A DNA stretch of 64,000 bases from UBA7672 sp963738625 (GTDB lineage Bacteria; Pseudomonadota; Alphaproteobacteria; Caulobacterales; Hyphomonadaceae): the NCBI GenBank assembly GCA_963738625.1, contig CAVTXH010000002.1, positions 868,001-932,000 of the forward strand, given 5' to 3'. The notes below the pieces were generated by a model. That model did no database searches. It saw only the letters and a list, made by a program, of their open reading frames with translations, and was not told the origin of the DNA. Positions 10,201-17,636 of the stretch are shown in pieces (within the stretch, counting starts at the first letter, position 1; every line of letters starts with the position of its first letter). A program made the translations under genes and the position numbers.

Positions 10201-11573
10201 CCGAGGTGGGCGAAGTGCTCGGGGACGAGCTCGATGCAGAGCTCCGGGAGGCCGCCGGAACGATGCATCTTCCGCTCCTTCAGGATATCTCCCGGTCTCC
10301 TGAAATTCTCCGGCGGCTCCTCGCGCCCCGCATCATGGCCGCTCTGGAGCGGATGCCCGCGGAAATTCCGGAGGCGGCACAGCGTCAGTGGGCAGCTCAC
10401 CTTGAACATCTGCTGCGCTCACTCGCCGACATTGCCACCGAACGACAACTGCAGGAGCTGACGGCGCTGGCGGGGGAGCGCTTTTTGCGGCAGCCTTCGG
10501 GGCCGGTTGGCGCAAACTGGCTGACTGGCCTGTTCCGGCTTGACGCAGCACGCGCGACACAGGTGCTCGCCGCAGCGCTGCAGGATGCGGACGACAACGA
10601 GCGCACCCAGCGGGCCGTGACGTTCTTTGGCAATTCTTTCGGCAGCCGGGATGGCGTTGCTCTCAACATCGCGGGCGACGACGACCGCGCCCGCGCGCTG
10701 GGCCAGCTTGTAAGGCTGGCGCATAAGCTTGTCCGCCGCGAACAGGATCAGCGGCACGAAGGCGCATACTCCCCGGACTCACGTGACCATGCCCAGCAGG
10801 CGCGGGAATATCTGCTTTCTGCCCTGCTTGAGACGCCGGGCCAGGTGGCGCGCGACATCATACTGGAGCTGGCGGGCGAGCAGGAGTTCTCGCATTTTCC
10901 TGACAGGCTCCGGCTTCTTGCCAGGCGACGCGCGGCCGCAGATGCGGAGCCGCCAGCCATTTCTGCGACGGACTTTCTGCAGCTGGACACGCACTACGAG
11001 CTTCCGCCAGGCGACCGGGACGCGCTGTTCCGGACGATGATGGATCGACTTGAAGATCTCGATCACGACATCAGCGAGCACGATTTCACGGACCGTCGGA
11101 CCATCCGTACGATTACGGATGAAGTCGAGATGCAGCGGACCTTGTCATGGCGGCTGAAAGCGATGGCGCGAGGCGCCTACATCGTCGCCCGCGAGGAGGA
11201 AGTGGCCGATCTGAAGCGCACCGACATCCGGCTTTCTGCGGTGCGCGGCGACCAGAAGGCCGTCGCGGAGGTGAAGCTTGCCGACGGCCGCTGGACCTTG
11301 CGGCAACTCGAGGAGGCGCTACGCACGCAGCTGGTCGGCCAGTATCTGAGGCATGCTTACTGCCGAGCGGGTTGTCTGCTGCTGACGTATGACGGCGCGA
11401 AGCGATACTGGCTTCATCCTGAATCACGCCGGCGACTTTCGTTTGCGCAGATTGTGGCTCATCTCAATGCGATCGCCGCTGACATCGGGAACGCGCAGGG
11501 CGGCGCGGTCCGGCTTGCTGTCTTCGGCATCGACCTCACCGACCCGGCGCCGGCCGAGATGCCCGCGACATGA
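7227..11573 (+). CDS. NACHT-like STAND NTPase with C-terminal PD-(D/E)XK-like nuclease domain
   Basis: 1448 aa, predicted cytoplasmic. Walker A AEAGSGKT (51-58) near the very N-terminus, Walker B FFLDAVDEL (113-121), the sensor-like VVVSCRPNDW (~148-157) and FHHRSVQEYLAA (~373-384) together give the NACHT/STAND signature. Residues ~400-1300 are a long, probably helical-repeat region with many Trp and Arg. Near the C-terminus RTDIRL (D1333), AEVKL (E1348, K1350) and QLVGQY fit a PD-(D/E)XK nuclease core. The start at 7227 is chosen for CGGGAGCGGG just upstream; an ATG at 7191 is in frame but has no site. Proteins of this general build act in phage defence, which is the likely role here, inferred. 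No partner gene is coupled to it. Confidence 0.8.
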   Translation: MPFIELDRRFRDLTAKELEDPEYLAYLNEREFGSPVDWAQLRRHSRVLLLAEAGSGKTAEMQNQAARLTAEGRYAFFVALESLDREELGGLLSAEDEERLDQWMRLPAEPGWFFLDAVDELKLTSGKLERALRRFARSIPGQLARARVVVSCRPNDWRGDVDMATMKSLLPDQPAAAPAESTGEEYFLEALRRETGQRQPLVSETEVASGAVRTVILLPMSSRQIGQFARTSGITNADSFLAEIGRQNAWTFARRPLDLSELAATWTATGRLGTRREQHEANIRAKLRDDPDRADQGLLGDQEARTGAERLALALALTRTRVLRSPAQRLDPERSAGVLDPGSVLTEWSPQQRQSLMRKALFDPATYGRVRFHHRSVQEYLAACRLRSLRDAGMSVKTVFRLLFAERYGAKVVVPSMRPIAAWLALWDFAVMHELARREPEVLLSMGDPESLDMPARANLLRRFAASYGEGGWRGLDIPTDEVRRLAHSEPAAVVRELWGDGPENPDVQELLIEVIWKGPIPTCADLAEQAAFNAEWGEYHRIMAVRALRDVGLQDIVGRIARSVVDERERWPDRVVRGLITDLFPGTLNVDDLIVLLERTPEPRSTTSGSGWAMRTVAREITPDSAEATSLRNQLADLIWRGRNAQQEFYRIRGRFDHLALPLAILITRQLSAGVPPSEELIRAAVIGNRFGNNDDAGRDAEAQLQHYFRDQATARPQAYWTELALMDELAPSTDPWNRAYHALNEGLLERLSAEDRPWVLEALSDEAAPQRKPVAMNILMDIWVWRGRGDDELAELRRLAGADEALSAIVTARSVPPDDTALRRMRRDDRRHERQTAEREARRLENWQAWRRRLMFNTAFEFCPPLEGVTRENIHSWLSMRGGNTHYNVWDRTAIERGFSTEAADLAAASFRRAWRENPVTLWSAREPAERNSTLWICIYGLCGLASEVADNAWVTPLSSAEARTAAAYATIELNGLSSFIPALAASHPAEVGEVLGDELDAELREAAGTMHLPLLQDISRSPEILRRLLAPRIMAALERMPAEIPEAAQRQWAAHLEHLLRSLADIATERQLQELTALAGERFLRQPSGPVGANWLTGLFRLDAARATQVLAAALQDADDNERTQRAVTFFGNSFGSRDGVALNIAGDDDRARALGQLVRLAHKLVRREQDQRHEGAYSPDSRDHAQQAREYLLSALLETPGQVARDIILELAGEQEFSHFPDRLRLLARRRAAADAEPPAISATDFLQLDTHYELPPGDRDALFRTMMDRLEDLDHDISEHDFTDRRTIRTITDEVEMQRTLSWRLKAMARGAYIVAREEEVADLKRTDIRLSAVRGDQKAVAEVKLADGRWTLRQLEEALRTQLVGQYLRHAYCRAGCLLLTYDGAKRYWLHPESRRRLSFAQIVAHLNAIAADIGNAQGGAVRLAVFGIDLTDPAPAEMPAT

Positions 11574-11792
11574 TCCTGCGACCACACTGCTTTCAGCAGA
11601 CGCGTCGCGGGCTTCGCATTCGTCAGCAATATGAAGACAGCAGGCGCGGGCGCGCTGCACGACGTGCGCGCGTTCAAGCCGCCGGTCAGCAACAATCAGC
11701 GTCGAAAAAGTCGCGCGTGTTAGGCGAGTCCCTGACACAGCGAACCACCCGTCGTGTGTCGTCGATCAACCCGTAACGCCGGGAGTCCGCAC

Positions 11793-12308
11793 ATGAACAC
11801 GTCCGCAAAGGAATGCATCTCTAAGCGCCGCTCTATCAAGAACTTCGTTCTTGCGGTGCTGCTCATCGTCATCACGTCCACGTCCCCCGCTGACGCTGAT
11901 ACGAAGAAGTTCGTCTACGCCTCCTCGCCCGCCTGCAACCTCGTCACGCAGACCGGCCGCGATCTCAACCCTTACGACTACGTCTTCAAGGATCCGAAGA
12001 CCTGCGACGCGCTGATGATCCTGTTCGAAGCGATCGTCGAAATCCTGGGCAACGATGATTTCGTTTTCATCGTGACCGGCGGCGACCGCGTGAAGGACAC
12101 GAACGGCGTCATCTTCTCGGCCACCGACGGCAAGCCCGTCAAAGCTTCGGCGGATGCGAGTCAGCACCTCGCCGGCAAAGCTGCGGATGTCCGCGTGCGT
12201 CGTGTCGATGCGTCGGTGATGCGTCGCGCGGTTGCCCGCTCGCCGTTCGCCAACGGCTTCGCCGGCGCCTACGCCGACGGCCACTGGCACTACGGCTTCT
12301 CCCGGTAA
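11793..12308 (+). CDS. exported M15-like zinc peptidase (D-Ala-D-Ala carboxypeptidase fold)
   Basis: 171 aa with a signal peptide (KRRSIKNFVLAVLLIVITSTSPADA). The mature part has SQHLAGKAADVRV and, near the end, DGHWHYGFSR, matching the SxHxxGxAxD and HxH zinc-ligand motifs of peptidase M15/hedgehog-type domains that cleave peptidoglycan peptides or related bonds. A FIVTGGDR segment fits the strand before the first motif. The start at 11793 is chosen for GGGAG eight bases upstream. The first ~220 bases after the NACHT gene are empty, so it probably has its own promoter. The substrate is not known. Confidence 0.75.
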   Translation: MNTSAKECISKRRSIKNFVLAVLLIVITSTSPADADTKKFVYASSPACNLVTQTGRDLNPYDYVFKDPKTCDALMILFEAIVEILGNDDFVFIVTGGDRVKDTNGVIFSATDGKPVKASADASQHLAGKAADVRVRRVDASVMRRAVARSPFANGFAGAYADGHWHYGFSR

Positions 12309-12341
12309 CCCCGCGATCCGCCAGTGCGCAGAATCCTTCAG

Positions 12342-12372
12342 AGGACGAGGCCCCACGCCTCGTCCTTTTTCT
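12342..12372 (+). terminator. rho-independent terminator after the M15-like gene
   Basis: A perfect 9-bp stem AGGACGAGG / CCTCGTCCT with a 7-base loop, followed directly by TTTTCTTT. It lies 33 bases after the peptidase stop codon. Confidence 0.92.
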
Positions 12373-13403
12373 TTGTCCGCGATCTGCACAAGCCTGCGCA
12401 ACGAATGGCGTTGAGCTGTCTGCGCCGTCCACAGCGCCGCCGCCATTTTTTTTGCCGCTGGCGTTGGCGCCCGGTTGACCGGGATTAACACCATCGTGCA
12501 TCGAGACTAGCCTCCATCTGTGATATCAAGGATCATCTGCAAGCGTCTCGACGTGTTGCCAAAGATGCCGGACCAAGCTCCGACGTACGGATTGGTTTTG
12601 TTGGGGGTGGCGCATGCAGCGGCACCAAGATCGGCCAGACCAATGACGTTATGGCGGCGGGTTTGACCTTGTATGACGTCGTGCCTCTCCTGAACCGGCT
12701 CGATGCCCGCATCAAATGTCGATGCGGCTTGGGCGGAGATTTGGCTCCGGTTGCTTGGCGCTTGAAGTGGAGAGGAAACGGATTCGGATGTGACCACACA
12801 TGGCCTGCCTAGAGCAGAAAGCGCTTCTGTGCTGGTGCTAACCGCTAGTTAAAACCCCGATGGAAGCAGCTGCAGTTTCGGTTGGGTTTCAGGCGAGAAG
12901 AATCGCACGCCGGACCCCTCGTGGTGTTGTTCTAGATTTCCGTCCGTTGCCGGACGTTTCCGCTCTCGGTCGCTCGTTTTCATTGTGCCTGTAGTGTGCC
13001 TGAGAATGCGCAAACGACTGAAAACAAAGGGCTCTCTGCACCATCCATCATGGGCGCGACGGAGAAGGTGCGATCCGGCGTTTTCATGTGTTGCGTTGAA
13101 AGATCGGCGGGCAGGAGTGCGGGCTTTGCGTCCGGGCGTTAGCATTGTTCGGGGGGCCAGGATATCCATTGAGTCCGCAGCGCGACCGCCCCGTCAAACC
13201 GCAACGCCGGTCTAACGCGCGGCCGGGTGTCGCCAGAGAAGAGTTGGGCAGGCGCCCGGCGATCCCAGATCGCCATTGTGACGGAAGGCTTTCAGCTGGC
13301 GGGCATTTCCTCTCGTGCAATCTACTTGCAAGAAAACTGGCGTTGTCGGAGGCTGATCTCTTCGAGACATGTCCCCGCGGGACAAGGGACGACGGCAGAA
13401 ACA
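12373..13403. other. about 1 kb without a clear gene
   Basis: Between the terminator and the adaptor-protein gene. Its base composition is visibly less GC-rich than the flanks and reading frames are short. The only stretch that reads like protein is the 53-codon frame at 12651-12812. The region just before 13404 is probably the promoter of the exporter operon, but I could not pick out a convincing -35/-10 pair. No repeats, tRNA or CRISPR seen. Confidence 0.5.
12651..12812 (+). CDS. possible 53-aa Cys-containing small protein or gene remnant
   Basis: A frame of 53 codons starting at ATG 12651. It reads TLYDVVPLLNRLDARIKCRCG followed by DLAPVAWRLKWRG and ends in CDHTWPA. The CxC plus a later Cys and His and the arrangement (leader, RLDARIKCRCG, WRLKWRG) recall short zinc-ribbon-like proteins common in alphaproteobacteria. 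There is no clear ribosome binding site and the in-frame sequence upstream (to a stop near 12487) lacks a start, so a decayed fragment is equally possible. Confidence 0.3.
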   Translation: MAAGLTLYDVVPLLNRLDARIKCRCGLGGDLAPVAWRLKWRGNGFGCDHTWPA

Positions 13404-14423
13404 ATGAGCACCGCAGACAAGCTAAAATCCCTATCGATTGATAGGACACTCCCGCCTGTTCTGAACGCGGGGCCGTGGCGGATTGTTGCGATTGCAGCCA
13501 TCGCCGCCGTCGCGCTTATGGCAGGCTGGATGCTGTTCGGGCCCAAGCCCACAGCGCCCGCTCCGATCGAGGCTTCCGCGGCGCTTCCCACGGCCGCTGA
13601 CGGCGCTGTCAAACCCGCAGTGGCCAGCGCAGGCCCGCGCGGCGGGCTCGTCGCTTCAGGCTATGTCGTGGCGCGGCGCGCGGCGACGGTGTCGGCCGAC
13701 ATTGCCGGGCGGCTGACCTCGGTTCTGTTCGAGGAAGGCGCCGAGGTCGAGAAGGGGCAGATCCTCGCCCAGCTCGACGATACGCTGGCGCAGTATGACC
13801 TGAGGCTGCAGCAGGGACGGCTGCAGTCGGCGCGCGCCTCGATCGAGGCGCTGAAGGCGGAGATCATCGAGGCGCAGGCCCAGCGCGAGCGCGCGGACCG
13901 GCTGATCGAGAGCCAGGCGGTTTCAGCGGCCTCGCGCGACACGGCGGTGTCGCGGATCGACGCGCTCAACGCGCGCTACGCCTCGGCGCAGGCCGACGTG
14001 AAGGTCGCCGAGGTTGCGGTGCAGCGGCAGACCGAGTTCGTGGAGCGCCATCGCGTCCGGGCGCCGTTCGCGGGCGTGATCATCGCCAAGAATGCGCAGG
14101 CGGGCGAAATCCTGTCGCCGTCGTCGGGCGGCGGGGAGTTTACCCGCACGGGCGTGGCGACGCTGGTCGACATGACCAGCCTGGAGGTGGAGGTCGACGT
14201 CAACGAGGGGCAGATCGCGGACATCCGCTCGGGCCAGAGCGCGACCATCATCCTCGACGCCTACACGGACTGGAACATACCCGGCGAGGTGATCGCCATC
14301 ATTCCGACCGCCAACCGGGACCGTGCGACCATCCAGGTGCGCGTGGGGTTCAAAGAGCGCGATCCGCGCATCCTGCCGCAGATGGCGGCCAAGGTGACGT
14401 TTGACCGATCGGAGACGAAGTAG
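13404..14423 (+). CDS. periplasmic adaptor (HlyD/MacA-like membrane fusion protein)
   Basis: 339 aa. One N-terminal membrane anchor (IVAIAAIAAVALMAGWMLFG, ~24-43), then a barrel-sandwich half (GRLTSVLFEEGAEVEKGQIL), a coiled-coil hairpin of ~60-70 residues rich in Ala, Glu and Arg, the second lipoyl half (RAPFAGVIIAKNAQAGEILSP) and a beta-barrel (VDMTSLEVEVDVNE). Acts with the following ATPase and permeases in a MacAB-type inner-membrane complex. The start at 13404 is used because the longer frame from 13227 adds a non-conserved stretch ahead of the membrane anchor. First gene of a four-gene operon. Confidence 0.88.
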   Translation: MSTADKLKSLSIDRTLPPVLNAGPWRIVAIAAIAAVALMAGWMLFGPKPTAPAPIEASAALPTAADGAVKPAVASAGPRGGLVASGYVVARRAATVSADIAGRLTSVLFEEGAEVEKGQILAQLDDTLAQYDLRLQQGRLQSARASIEALKAEIIEAQAQRERADRLIESQAVSAASRDTAVSRIDALNARYASAQADVKVAEVAVQRQTEFVERHRVRAPFAGVIIAKNAQAGEILSPSSGGGEFTRTGVATLVDMTSLEVEVDVNEGQIADIRSGQSATIILDAYTDWNIPGEVIAIIPTANRDRATIQVRVGFKERDPRILPQMAAKVTFDRSETK

Positions 14424-14487
14424 GCCGGCCCCTGCGCCGGTTGCAGCGACAACAAGAAGACGACCAACAAAATAGAGGGTCTGGTAC

Positions 14488-15177
14488 ATGGCGGGTGAAA
14501 CGCTGATCGAACTGAAGAATGTCGCCAAGAGCTACAAGCGCGGCGACGAAACGCTGCCGATCTTCTCCGACCTCACGCTCACCATCCCGCAGGGCGATTT
14601 CGTCGCCGTGATGGGACCGTCTGGCTCGGGCAAGACCACGCTGCTCAACATGCTCGGCGGGCTCGACCGGCCCAGCAGCGGCACGATCCGTTTCGCCGAT
14701 CAGAACATCGAGAACCTGTCCGAAAGCAAGCTATCGGCCTGGCGCGCGGCCAATGTCGGTTTCATCTTCCAGTTCTACAACCTGATGCCCACCATGAACG
14801 CCTCGGCGAATGTGGGTTTGCCGCTCCTGCTGACGCGGCTCAATGGCGCGCAACGCAGGGAGCGGATCAAGACTGCGCTGGAAGTCGTGGGCCTTGCCGA
14901 CCGCGCGAACCACAGGCCCAAGGAGTTGTCGGGCGGCCAGCAGCAGCGCGTCGCCATCGCACGCGCGATCGTGGCCGACCCCAAACTCCTGCTGGCCGAC
15001 GAGCCGACCGGCGACCTCGACCGCACGACGGCGGGCGAAATCCTCTCCATGCTGCAGACTCTGAACCGCGATCTCGGCAAGACAATCGTAATGGTCACGC
15101 ATGACCCGGCGGCCGCGAAATACGCCAAGCGCGAGCTGCACCTCGACAAAGGCACGTTCGAGGAGCGGCTGACATGA
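14488..15177 (+). CDS. ABC ATPase, MacB/LolD family
   Basis: 229 aa. Walker A MGPSGSGKTTLLN, Q-loop FIFQFYNLMPTMNA, signature LSGGQQQRVAIARAI, Walker B LLLADEPTGDLD and H-loop IVMVTHDP. FQFYNL and ADEPTGDLD are characteristic of the MacB/LolD/FtsE group that works with FtsX-type permeases. Its stop overlaps the next ATG (ATGA at 15174-15177). Export substrate unknown; antimicrobial, lipoprotein or peptide transport are all possible for this family. Confidence 0.93.
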   Translation: MAGETLIELKNVAKSYKRGDETLPIFSDLTLTIPQGDFVAVMGPSGSGKTTLLNMLGGLDRPSSGTIRFADQNIENLSESKLSAWRAANVGFIFQFYNLMPTMNASANVGLPLLLTRLNGAQRRERIKTALEVVGLADRANHRPKELSGGQQQRVAIARAIVADPKLLLADEPTGDLDRTTAGEILSMLQTLNRDLGKTIVMVTHDPAAAKYAKRELHLDKGTFEERLT

Positions 15178-16328
15178 AGGACCTTGCCCTCTCGCTCTCG
15201 GGTCTTTCGCGCAAGAAGCTGCGCACAGGCCTCCTGATCTTCGCGGTGTTCATCGCCTTCCTAATCTATGCCGTGCTCGCGGCGTTCAGCTCGACGCTGA
15301 CGGCCGCCGCCGGTTCATCCTCCGGCAACCGGCTCACCGTCTCCAACAAGATCAATTTCACGCAGAGCCTGCCGCTCGCCTACGTCAATCGCGTTTCCAC
15401 GATCGAGGGCGTCAAGGACCTCAGCTATTCGATGTGGTTCGGCGGCTATTACCAGGAACAGCGCAACTTCCTGATCGCCTTCGCAGTCGAGCCGGAAAGC
15501 TACACGCGCATCTACAAGGAATACGTCGCCCCACCCGAACAGGTGAAAGCCTTCATCGACAACCGCGACAGCGTCATGGTGGGCCGCGCGCTGGCCGACC
15601 GCTTCGGCTGGAAGCTGGGCCAGCAGATTCCGCTGTCCTCCAACATCTGGACGCGGCAGGACGGCGGCAACGTCTACCCGTCCGTCGTTCGCGCCATCTT
15701 CGATGGCGCGACGCCGCAGACCTCGACCGAACTGCTCTTCATTCCCTACGAAACCTTCGATGAAGCGCGCGCCTTCGCCAACGACCAGATCGGCAACATC
15801 CATATCGTCACCGCCGGCAGCGACCAGAACGACCGCATCATCAGCGAGGTCGACACGCTGTTCGCCAACTCCCGCGCCGAGACGCGCACTACGACGGAAG
15901 AAGCCTTCAACGCCGCCTTTGTCGACCAGCAGGGCAATATCGGCCTCATCGTGCTGGGCGTGATGGGCGCATCCTTCGTCACCATCCTGCTCATCGTCGG
16001 CAACGCCATGGCCGGGGCCATACGCGAGCGCACGGGCGAGATCGCGGTGATGAAGACCGTCGGCTTCACCTCGTCCCGCATTGCCGGCATCGTCGTCGGC
16101 GAGACGCTGCTGATCGCCCTGATCGGCGGGCTGATCGGGCTAGCCGTATCCATCTTCTTCATCGGCGTCGCGCGCAGTTTCGGCCAGCTCTTCGGCGCCA
16201 TGGCGTTGACGCCGCAGATCGCGCTTACCGCCGTCGCGCTGATGGTGGGGCTTGGCGTGCTCACCGGCGCGATCCCCGCCTGGAACGCCATGCGCGTCAA
16301 CGTCATCACTGCGTTCCGGAGGACCTGA
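15174..16328 (+). CDS. FtsX/MacB-type ABC permease, first of a pair
   Basis: 384 aa. One membrane segment near the N-terminus (~14-40), a large periplasmic domain (~45-255), then three membrane segments (~260-380), the standard four-TM FtsX/MacB topology. IAVMKTVGFTSSRIAGIVVGE is the conserved cytoplasmic coupling loop. It starts in the stop of the ATPase and ends three bases before the second permease, so the transporter is likely a heterodimer of two permeases with one ATPase pair. Confidence 0.88.
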   Translation: MKDLALSLSGLSRKKLRTGLLIFAVFIAFLIYAVLAAFSSTLTAAAGSSSGNRLTVSNKINFTQSLPLAYVNRVSTIEGVKDLSYSMWFGGYYQEQRNFLIAFAVEPESYTRIYKEYVAPPEQVKAFIDNRDSVMVGRALADRFGWKLGQQIPLSSNIWTRQDGGNVYPSVVRAIFDGATPQTSTELLFIPYETFDEARAFANDQIGNIHIVTAGSDQNDRIISEVDTLFANSRAETRTTTEEAFNAAFVDQQGNIGLIVLGVMGASFVTILLIVGNAMAGAIRERTGEIAVMKTVGFTSSRIAGIVVGETLLIALIGGLIGLAVSIFFIGVARSFGQLFGAMALTPQIALTAVALMVGLGVLTGAIPAWNAMRVNVITAFRRT

Positions 16329-16331
16329 CCG

Positions 16332-17516
16332 ATGACCTCGCTGTTCAGCCAGACCGCAGCCGTGGTGAAGATGACCGTCGCCGGCCTGCCCAGCCGGTTC
16401 TGGGCCTCCGTCACCACCATAGTCTCGATCGCCCTCGTCGTCGCCACGCTGCTCGCCTTTCTCGCCATGGCGACCGGCTTTGCGCGCACCGTCGCAGGGA
16501 CCGGGCAGCCCGACATCGCCATGATCATCGGCACGGGCTCGGGCGCCGAGATCAATTCGGGCTTTTCAGCCGAGGCCGTGCGCCTTCTCGAGGAAGCGCC
16601 GGGCATCAAGCGCGGTCCGGACGGCAAGCCGATCGTCTCGCCCGAAGTCTATGTCGTCGTCGACGCCATGCGGAAAGTCGGCGGCAGTCCTTCCAACATA
16701 TCGCTGCGCGGCGTCACCTCCGGCGCGATGGCGATGCGCGAGGGTTTCAGCATCACCGAAGGCCGCATGTTCGAGCCCGGCACAAACGAACTGATCGTCG
16801 GCGCCGGCGTGTTGCGTGAGTTCACCGGCTTCGAACTCAATCGCGAAATCACCTTCGGCGCCTCGAAATGGAAAGTCGTTGGCGCGTTCGAGGTGCCAGG
16901 CACCGTGTTCGACAGTGAAATCTGGGCCGACCTTCCAGTCGTGCAGACGCTATTCAACCGCGGCAACTCGGTCCAGTCGATGCGTGCGCGCCTCGAAAAG
17001 CCGGGGGACCTCTCGGGCATCGAGACGCTGGTGAAGAACGATCCGCGTCTGCGCGTCGATGTGCAGACCGAACGCGACTACTTCGCCAACGAGGCGGAGG
17101 CGTTGCAGGTTCTGATCATCTTCGGCTGGGCGCTCGCAGGAACGCTCGCGCTCGGCGCGCTCGCCGGCGCGCTCAACACCATGTACGCCGCCGTCGAAGC
17201 GCGGACGAAGGAGCTGGCTACGCTGCGCGCCATCGGCTTCGGCGGCATTCCCGCCTTCTTCGGCGCGATGACGGAATCGCTGGTGCTCGCCGCAGCCGGC
17301 GGCCTGCTCGGCGGGCTTGCCGCCTATCTGATCTTCAACGGCATCTCGGCCTCGACGCTGGGCGGCAACTTCACCCAGGTGGTGTTCAAGTTCACGCTTG
17401 GGCCGCAGCAATTGTTAGCCGGATTGACCCTCGCGCTCATCCTCGGCCTCATCGGCGGATTTTTTCCGGCGCTGCGCGCGGCCCGGACGCCTATCCTGAA
17501 GATCGGCGCGGAGTAG
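16332..17516 (+). CDS. FtsX/MacB-type ABC permease, second of a pair
   Basis: 394 aa with the same topology: TM1 at ~20-48, periplasmic MacB-core-like region (~50-255), TMs 2-4 at ~258-385. The coupling loop reads KELATLRAIGFGGIPAFFGAM. A good ribosome binding site (GGAGGACCTGACCG) precedes the ATG. Last gene of the operon; the following 120 bases separate it from the convergent P-type ATPase and contain a weak inverted repeat (GCGGGA/TCCCGC) without a U tract. Confidence 0.88.
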   Translation: MTSLFSQTAAVVKMTVAGLPSRFWASVTTIVSIALVVATLLAFLAMATGFARTVAGTGQPDIAMIIGTGSGAEINSGFSAEAVRLLEEAPGIKRGPDGKPIVSPEVYVVVDAMRKVGGSPSNISLRGVTSGAMAMREGFSITEGRMFEPGTNELIVGAGVLREFTGFELNREITFGASKWKVVGAFEVPGTVFDSEIWADLPVVQTLFNRGNSVQSMRARLEKPGDLSGIETLVKNDPRLRVDVQTERDYFANEAEALQVLIIFGWALAGTLALGALAGALNTMYAAVEARTKELATLRAIGFGGIPAFFGAMTESLVLAAAGGLLGGLAAYLIFNGISASTLGGNFTQVVFKFTLGPQQLLAGLTLALILGLIGGFFPALRAARTPILKIGAE

Positions 17517-17636
17517 GAGCGGGATTCCAGGGTAGTCCCGCGCCCATCATGACAATTCTTGCGGCTCAAGTGCAACGCCGGTTGGTCGCCGCCTCGTTTT
17601 GAGTGGACGAACGTCTCGCCGGCGGATCGCGCCAAC

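Noticed and set aside
12507..13169. minus-strand frames in the gap after the M15 gene (12507-12797, 12849-13169)
   Set aside because: Composition is not protein-like, no ribosome binding sites, and the first lies antisense to the more plausible plus-strand frame at 12651-12812.
17519..17541. inverted repeat GCGGGA/TCCCGC after the second permease as a terminator
   Set aside because: Six-bp stem, 11-base loop and no U tract; too weak to call.
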